Below, in pieces: positions 61,138 through 64,000 of a stretch of 64,000 nucleotides of DNA. The notes under the pieces are model-generated. The model was not told the origin of the DNA. It worked only from the letters and a program-made list of their open reading frames with translations, and did not search any database. The stretch's first letter is position 1, and each line of letters begins with the position of its first letter. Position numbers and translations under genes: made by a program. The stretch comes from CAIYYX01 sp035530135. Its GTDB lineage: Bacteria; Pseudomonadota; Gammaproteobacteria; Burkholderiales; Rhodocyclaceae. The stretch covers positions 1-64,000 of the forward strand of contig DATKVJ010000137.1 in NCBI GenBank assembly GCA_035530135.1. Direction: 5' to 3'.

Positions 61138-61986
61138 ATGGATTCTTCGAAACTAGATAGCCTTATCAACGACCTTGAGTACATGGTGAGAGACGCGACT
61201 AGCCAGTACAGGGTCCGTGATGGGCATTACCTTTTATCGGTAATGCATCGCGACTGGGGTCCATTTTTTACAAAAGCAAAAGAGATCCAAGAAGGATTCA
61301 ACAGCCGCGTTCTATATCCCTCAAAGAGAGATCGAGATGCAGCATGGGTGCGATTCAATGACTTAAGAACGGAGGTTTATGAACATGCCAATAAACAACG
61401 AAGTGACATTCGAGCGGACTCCGAAGCCTTGAGAGATAAGATTCTACAATTGGCCGAGAAAGCTAGATATGACTGGCTGGCAGATAAGGTCATGTTCTTT
61501 CTTCCAGCTACTACTGGTGAGACGATGAAATTATACGGTCAGGTTCTCAAAGATTCCGGGAAAATGCTATCGGAAAATAAACACAGAATGCTTAAAGAGC
61601 ATAAGGATGAGTGCTTTGATCGCATCTTGAACGTACGGCAGACGCACGACCTATTTTGGGGGGAGTATAAGGAGCAAAGGACACGGCAGCGCGCTGAGGC
61701 AGAGAGTCGCAGGAGCGAGGTAGCTAATCGTGTACAAAACAACATCCATGCGAATCGTGACAAATTGGAAAAAGCAGCGGAAGCCTATACTCGAATACGA
61801 GCCAACTTAGAATCGAACTTCGAGAAACTCGAATCAGCTCGCTCCTCAGAGTTTGCAGAGCGTGTTGCTTGGTGGATTGAGGAAGACAAGGAGAAATTGC
61901 GTAGCATATCGGATAGTATTGATCGACTGAAGGAGTGGATAGAAGAGGATGAGACGCGCCTTAGCGATATTCACAATCGACACTAA
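61138..61986 (+). CDS. Coiled-coil protein, unknown
   Basis: A 282-residue, highly charged, helical protein of low GC. Residues about 170-280 form long coiled coils (EQRTRQRAEAESRRSEVANR, ESNFEKLESARSSEFAERV). No enzyme motif or membrane segment. Not recognised. It is flanked by AT-rich DNA and converges on another helical protein, so both look like recent cargo of the island. Confidence 0.6.
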   Translation: MDSSKLDSLINDLEYMVRDATSQYRVRDGHYLLSVMHRDWGPFFTKAKEIQEGFNSRVLYPSKRDRDAAWVRFNDLRTEVYEHANKQRSDIRADSEALRDKILQLAEKARYDWLADKVMFFLPATTGETMKLYGQVLKDSGKMLSENKHRMLKEHKDECFDRILNVRQTHDLFWGEYKEQRTRQRAEAESRRSEVANRVQNNIHANRDKLEKAAEAYTRIRANLESNFEKLESARSSEFAERVAWWIEEDKEKLRSISDSIDRLKEWIEEDETRLSDIHNRH

Positions 61987-61997
61987 ATATGTAGATG

Positions 61998-62387
61998 TTA
62001 TAGCTTTAGAACTTTCTCAAGGGAGGTAAATTTTTTCTCAATGACAAGCCAGCGATCCATCAGATCATACTGCCCGTTAAATGTCTGAACGATTATTTTC
62101 TCAAGTTCATCCCCGACTTCATCTACTGCATGTTTCTTTGCAAAGAGTCCCTTCAATTCAGCGAGGTTTTCTTGTTTTGGGTTTGATAAGGCGAGGTCTA
62201 TTTGCGCATCGACAATCCTACTCAGCTCAGCCAGTTCTTTATATTGAGCTAAAGCTTGCTTCTGAAGTTCGTAAATTTTTTCTTTCTGAATATCAATACC
62301 TCGTGTAATCGGAACTGGCAACCCTTCAGACATAAGTAATACGGTTAGTTGGAAATAATCTATATCATCCCAGCATGTTCCATGCAT
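61998..62387 (-). CDS. Small helical protein, unknown
   Basis: Up to 129 residues; an internal ATG at 62333 (MSEGLPVPITRG) gives a 111-residue form that may be the true product. The rest is a helical, charged protein (IDIQKEKIYELQKQALAQYK). Low GC. Convergent with the coiled-coil gene with an 11-bp gap. Not recognised. Confidence 0.5.
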   Translation of the reverse strand: MHGTCWDDIDYFQLTVLLMSEGLPVPITRGIDIQKEKIYELQKQALAQYKELAELSRIVDAQIDLALSNPKQENLAELKGLFAKKHAVDEVGDELEKIIVQTFNGQYDLMDRWLVIEKKFTSLEKVLKL

Positions 62388-62566
62388 AGCTGGGTGCAGA
62401 CAAACAGTATTCTTTTTATTAATGATTCGCTATGCCATGCGCGTGGATAACTTGCTCATGCAACCCAAACATACACCGCGTGGCTTCCGTATCGCCGTCC
62501 TTGATACGGACGACGGTTAAGCAGACCACGGGGCTGATTCGCCAAAATCTGTGTATCGGTAACAAT

Positions 62567-62621
62567 ACGGAGTGAGATTGTCTCGAATCGAATGTGCCAT
62601 CCACACGCATTCTCACTCCGT
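62567..62621. promoter_or_regulatory. Long inverted repeat upstream of the small recombinase-partner gene
   Basis: Perfect 11-bp arms ACGGAGTGAGA (62567-62577) and TCTCACTCCGT (62611-62621) are separated by 33 bp. A further 7-bp pair (CCGTATC/GATACGG) lies at 62487-62509. The region is otherwise gene-free (62388-62654) and precedes the ATG at 62655. It could be an operator or a binding site linked to recombination. Confidence 0.5.
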
Positions 62622-62654
62622 TCAAATCGTAACGTCGCCCTGCATCATGACCGC

Positions 62655-62843
62655 ATGTCAATCGACGACGAAACCATCGAGCGGTTCCACATCCGCCTGA
62701 AGGAAGGGCACGGCGAAGAATTGTCTTTTACCGATGCCAAGTATCGCTATCTGAACCTCCTACATGTCTTCTGGATTCTCTCGCATAAGATTCCGACAGA
62801 CCGTGAGCCGCCGTATGATCTTCCTCTTCCACCATGGCTGTGA
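62655..62843 (+). CDS. Small helical protein adjacent to the recombinase
   Basis: A 62-residue protein, MSIDDETIERFHIRLKEGHG followed by EELSFTDAKYRYLNLLHVFWIL. Small proteins of this pattern (an acidic helix, then ISF.EA..R..NLL) commonly accompany site-specific recombinases in integrative elements, perhaps as accessory factors. Its last 116 bp overlap the 3' end of the serine recombinase gene on the other strand. I favour both as real. Confidence 0.6.
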   Translation: MSIDDETIERFHIRLKEGHGEELSFTDAKYRYLNLLHVFWILSHKIPTDREPPYDLPLPPWL

Positions 62844-64000
62844 TGGCGCGCACACGCTCGATCAGTTCTAACAATGCTGGGTCATGGGCTTCAAGCCGAG
62901 TTCGAATGTCGTGGATGAATGCCCGTTGGAATTCGATCTTTACCTTTTTCGTCTTGACGCCTGGCATTCCGTCCGACTGAATATCGGTGTTCTTGTTGGA
63001 CGTATCGAGATGGATTCTCGCTACCCTTGGTTCGAGCGGGATTCGACTGTCATCACCGAATCCGCACCTTTTGAGAATTTCGGGCTGTTCGACCCCGAGC
63101 GAGAACGGTTTTACGGCCTCACCGCTCAGTTTTCTGGACATAACGGTGAAGTTCGATCCAAGTGTTTTCGCGATGTGGCGTTTGATGTCGATTGTGCCGT
63201 GCGCGAACCAGAAAATGGCTTGTTTGTTGAACGAAATCAGCATTTCGGCGGGTTCGATCCACTCCGATCCCTGAAACGATCTATCAAGGCGCTCTTGCAC
63301 TGCGATCCGTGCCATCTCGATTTCCCGCCGACGCGTCATGTATTCCTCGTCGCCGACCAAATTGCGCACGCGCAAGTCAGTGAGCGTCGAAAGCTGGGCT
63401 TGCGTCGCGCGAAGTTCCTGTTCAATGGTTTCTGGTGCCAGCTTCTTGTGCTGCGGCGCATCCACTCGCTCAGAAGCAACATGCTGCATCAATTCGTTGG
63501 CAATTTCCTCGTCAATCGCGATGCGGCTGATGAAGCGAAGAAACTGCTCATCCAGGGAGCGGCCTTCGATATGCCGCTGAGTACAACGCGGGCCATTGCT
63601 ACGTTTGGTGCAGTGGTAATAGATATAGCGGCGGCCTTGCTTGTTGATCTTGTGTTCGGCGGTAATCATGCGCCCGCATTCAGCACAACGCATCATGCCG
63701 GTGAAGGGGAAGGAGTGTTTTTGCGGCTTTTCAGTGGCGGGGCGACCAAGCCATGCCTGCACTCGCTGAAATTCCGCCATGCTAATCATCGGCTGGTGCT
63801 TCCCAGGATACAGTCGCCCGTTCCATTGGAAGTGGCCGGCATAGAAAGGATTCCCGAGTATTTTGTAGAGGGTTGAAAGCGCCAATGCTCGGCCCTTATG
63901 GCGGCGAGTCTCTGGCCTGCGGTATCCCCACTCCTCCGTCGCAACGCGGAGTATCGATCGCACGGTGTGGGTTCCCGAAAGGGCAAGGTTGAAGATGCGC
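62728..64000 (-). CDS. Large serine recombinase, C-terminal part (5' end outside the window)
   Basis: The frame is open to the window edge, giving at least 423 residues without the N-terminal resolvase domain. Visible are the end of the recombinase domain (FNLALSGTHTVRSIL, STLYKILGNPFYAGHFQWNG, SMAEFQRVQAWLGRP) and a zinc ribbon (MRCAECGRMITAE...YYHCTKRSNGPRC), then a coiled coil (ETIEQELRATQAQLSTLTDL) and a variable tail. Large serine recombinases integrate elements at a single site, so this is the likely integrase of the comM island. The catalytic serine would lie beyond position 64000. Confidence 0.9.
   Translation of the reverse strand, partial: RIFNLALSGTHTVRSILRVATEEWGYRRPETRRHKGRALALSTLYKILGNPFYAGHFQWNGRLYPGKHQPMISMAEFQRVQAWLGRPATEKPQKHSFPFTGMMRCAECGRMITAEHKINKQGRRYIYYHCTKRSNGPRCTQRHIEGRSLDEQFLRFISRIAIDEEIANELMQHVASERVDAPQHKKLAPETIEQELRATQAQLSTLTDLRVRNLVGDEEYMTRRREIEMARIAVQERLDRSFQGSEWIEPAEMLISFNKQAIFWFAHGTIDIKRHIAKTLGSNFTVMSRKLSGEAVKPFSLGVEQPEILKRCGFGDDSRIPLEPRVARIHLDTSNKNTDIQSDGMPGVKTKKVKIEFQRAFIHDIRTRLEAHDPALLELIERVRAITAMVEEEDHTAAHGLSESYARESRRHVGGSDSDTWHR

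Larger units (their letters stand above)
44175..64000. mobile_element. Integrative element inserted in comM (right end outside the window)
   Basis: From the comM break to the right edge the DNA changes character. GC is lower and patchier, there are many hypothetical and short genes, two TraG/VirD4-like ATPases, a RadC-like JAB protein, XRE regulators, a decayed gene copy and a large serine recombinase at the right edge. Together these describe a genomic island or ICE-like element that used comM as its site. The missing 5' part of comM should lie just beyond the recombinase. No relaxase or channel gene is visible, so self-transfer is unproven. Confidence 0.8.

Noticed and set aside
62728..62843. 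That the overlap means either the small protein or the recombinase end is spurious
   Set aside because: Both readings look protein-like and similar small partners occur beside recombinases, so I kept both, though the exact recombinase C-terminus is variable in this family.

Overview
The window is GC-rich bacterial DNA whose backbone looks betaproteobacterial, probably Rhodocyclales or a near relative. The support is an atpIBEFHAGDC operon, a ubiJ-ubiE-DUF971 cluster, phoBR, a giant DUF3683 flavin/Fe-S oxidoreductase, a multifunctional HD-type cca gene, DUF1840 and DUF2905 proteins, and an imperfect repeat of GTAGGTCGGGA type. The family of organism is my inference; no rRNA or tRNA gene is visible.

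Layout, backbone (1-44175): an MFS exporter (minus), then the complete F1Fo ATP synthase operon behind a near-consensus sigma70 promoter at 1510-1538. A 97-bp tandem repeat sits between atpG and atpD. Next come ubiquinone genes (minus), phoBR, a HIT protein overlapping the DUF3683 oxidoreductase, a MATE exporter, ilvA, an anion permease, and an amino-acid ABC transporter (aapJ, aapQ, aapM) that lacks its ATPase gene here and carries a REP-like hairpin element between J and Q. They are followed by a PAS-GGDEF-EAL protein overlapping an HDOD protein, 5-formyl-THF cyclo-ligase, a soluble lytic transglycosylase, cca, a hydrolase and small conserved proteins. A defence-like spot at 34.1-38.2 kb holds a MazEF-type toxin-antitoxin pair, a remnant of a PLD-type helicase gene, alternative hairpins, and a RelE-like/UvrD-type helicase/ankyrin fusion whose start codon overlaps the metH stop codon. 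metH, a rhodanese and an MFS transporter lead up to comM.

Layout, island (about 44175 to beyond 64000): comM keeps only its C-terminal part, cut at the conserved CPCGW motif. From there a lower-GC integrative element runs to the right edge, where a large serine recombinase reads in from outside the window. The element carries an XRE regulator plus a decayed copy of it, several small secreted or membrane proteins, two different TraG/VirD4-like ATPases, a RadC-like JAB protein and a two-partner secretion pair (TpsB transporter and a GLUG/MBG-repeat adhesin). It also has an XRE regulator divergent to that pair, coiled-coil proteins and a small partner protein overlapping the recombinase gene. 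No relaxase or VirB channel gene is seen within the window.

The best candidates for undescribed biology are the RelE-helicase-ankyrin fusion with its neighbours, the adhesin-secreting integrative element in comM, the TraG-like ATPase with a possible nuclease domain and a tail module that recurs elsewhere in the island, and the hairpin-bearing repeat inside the atp operon.
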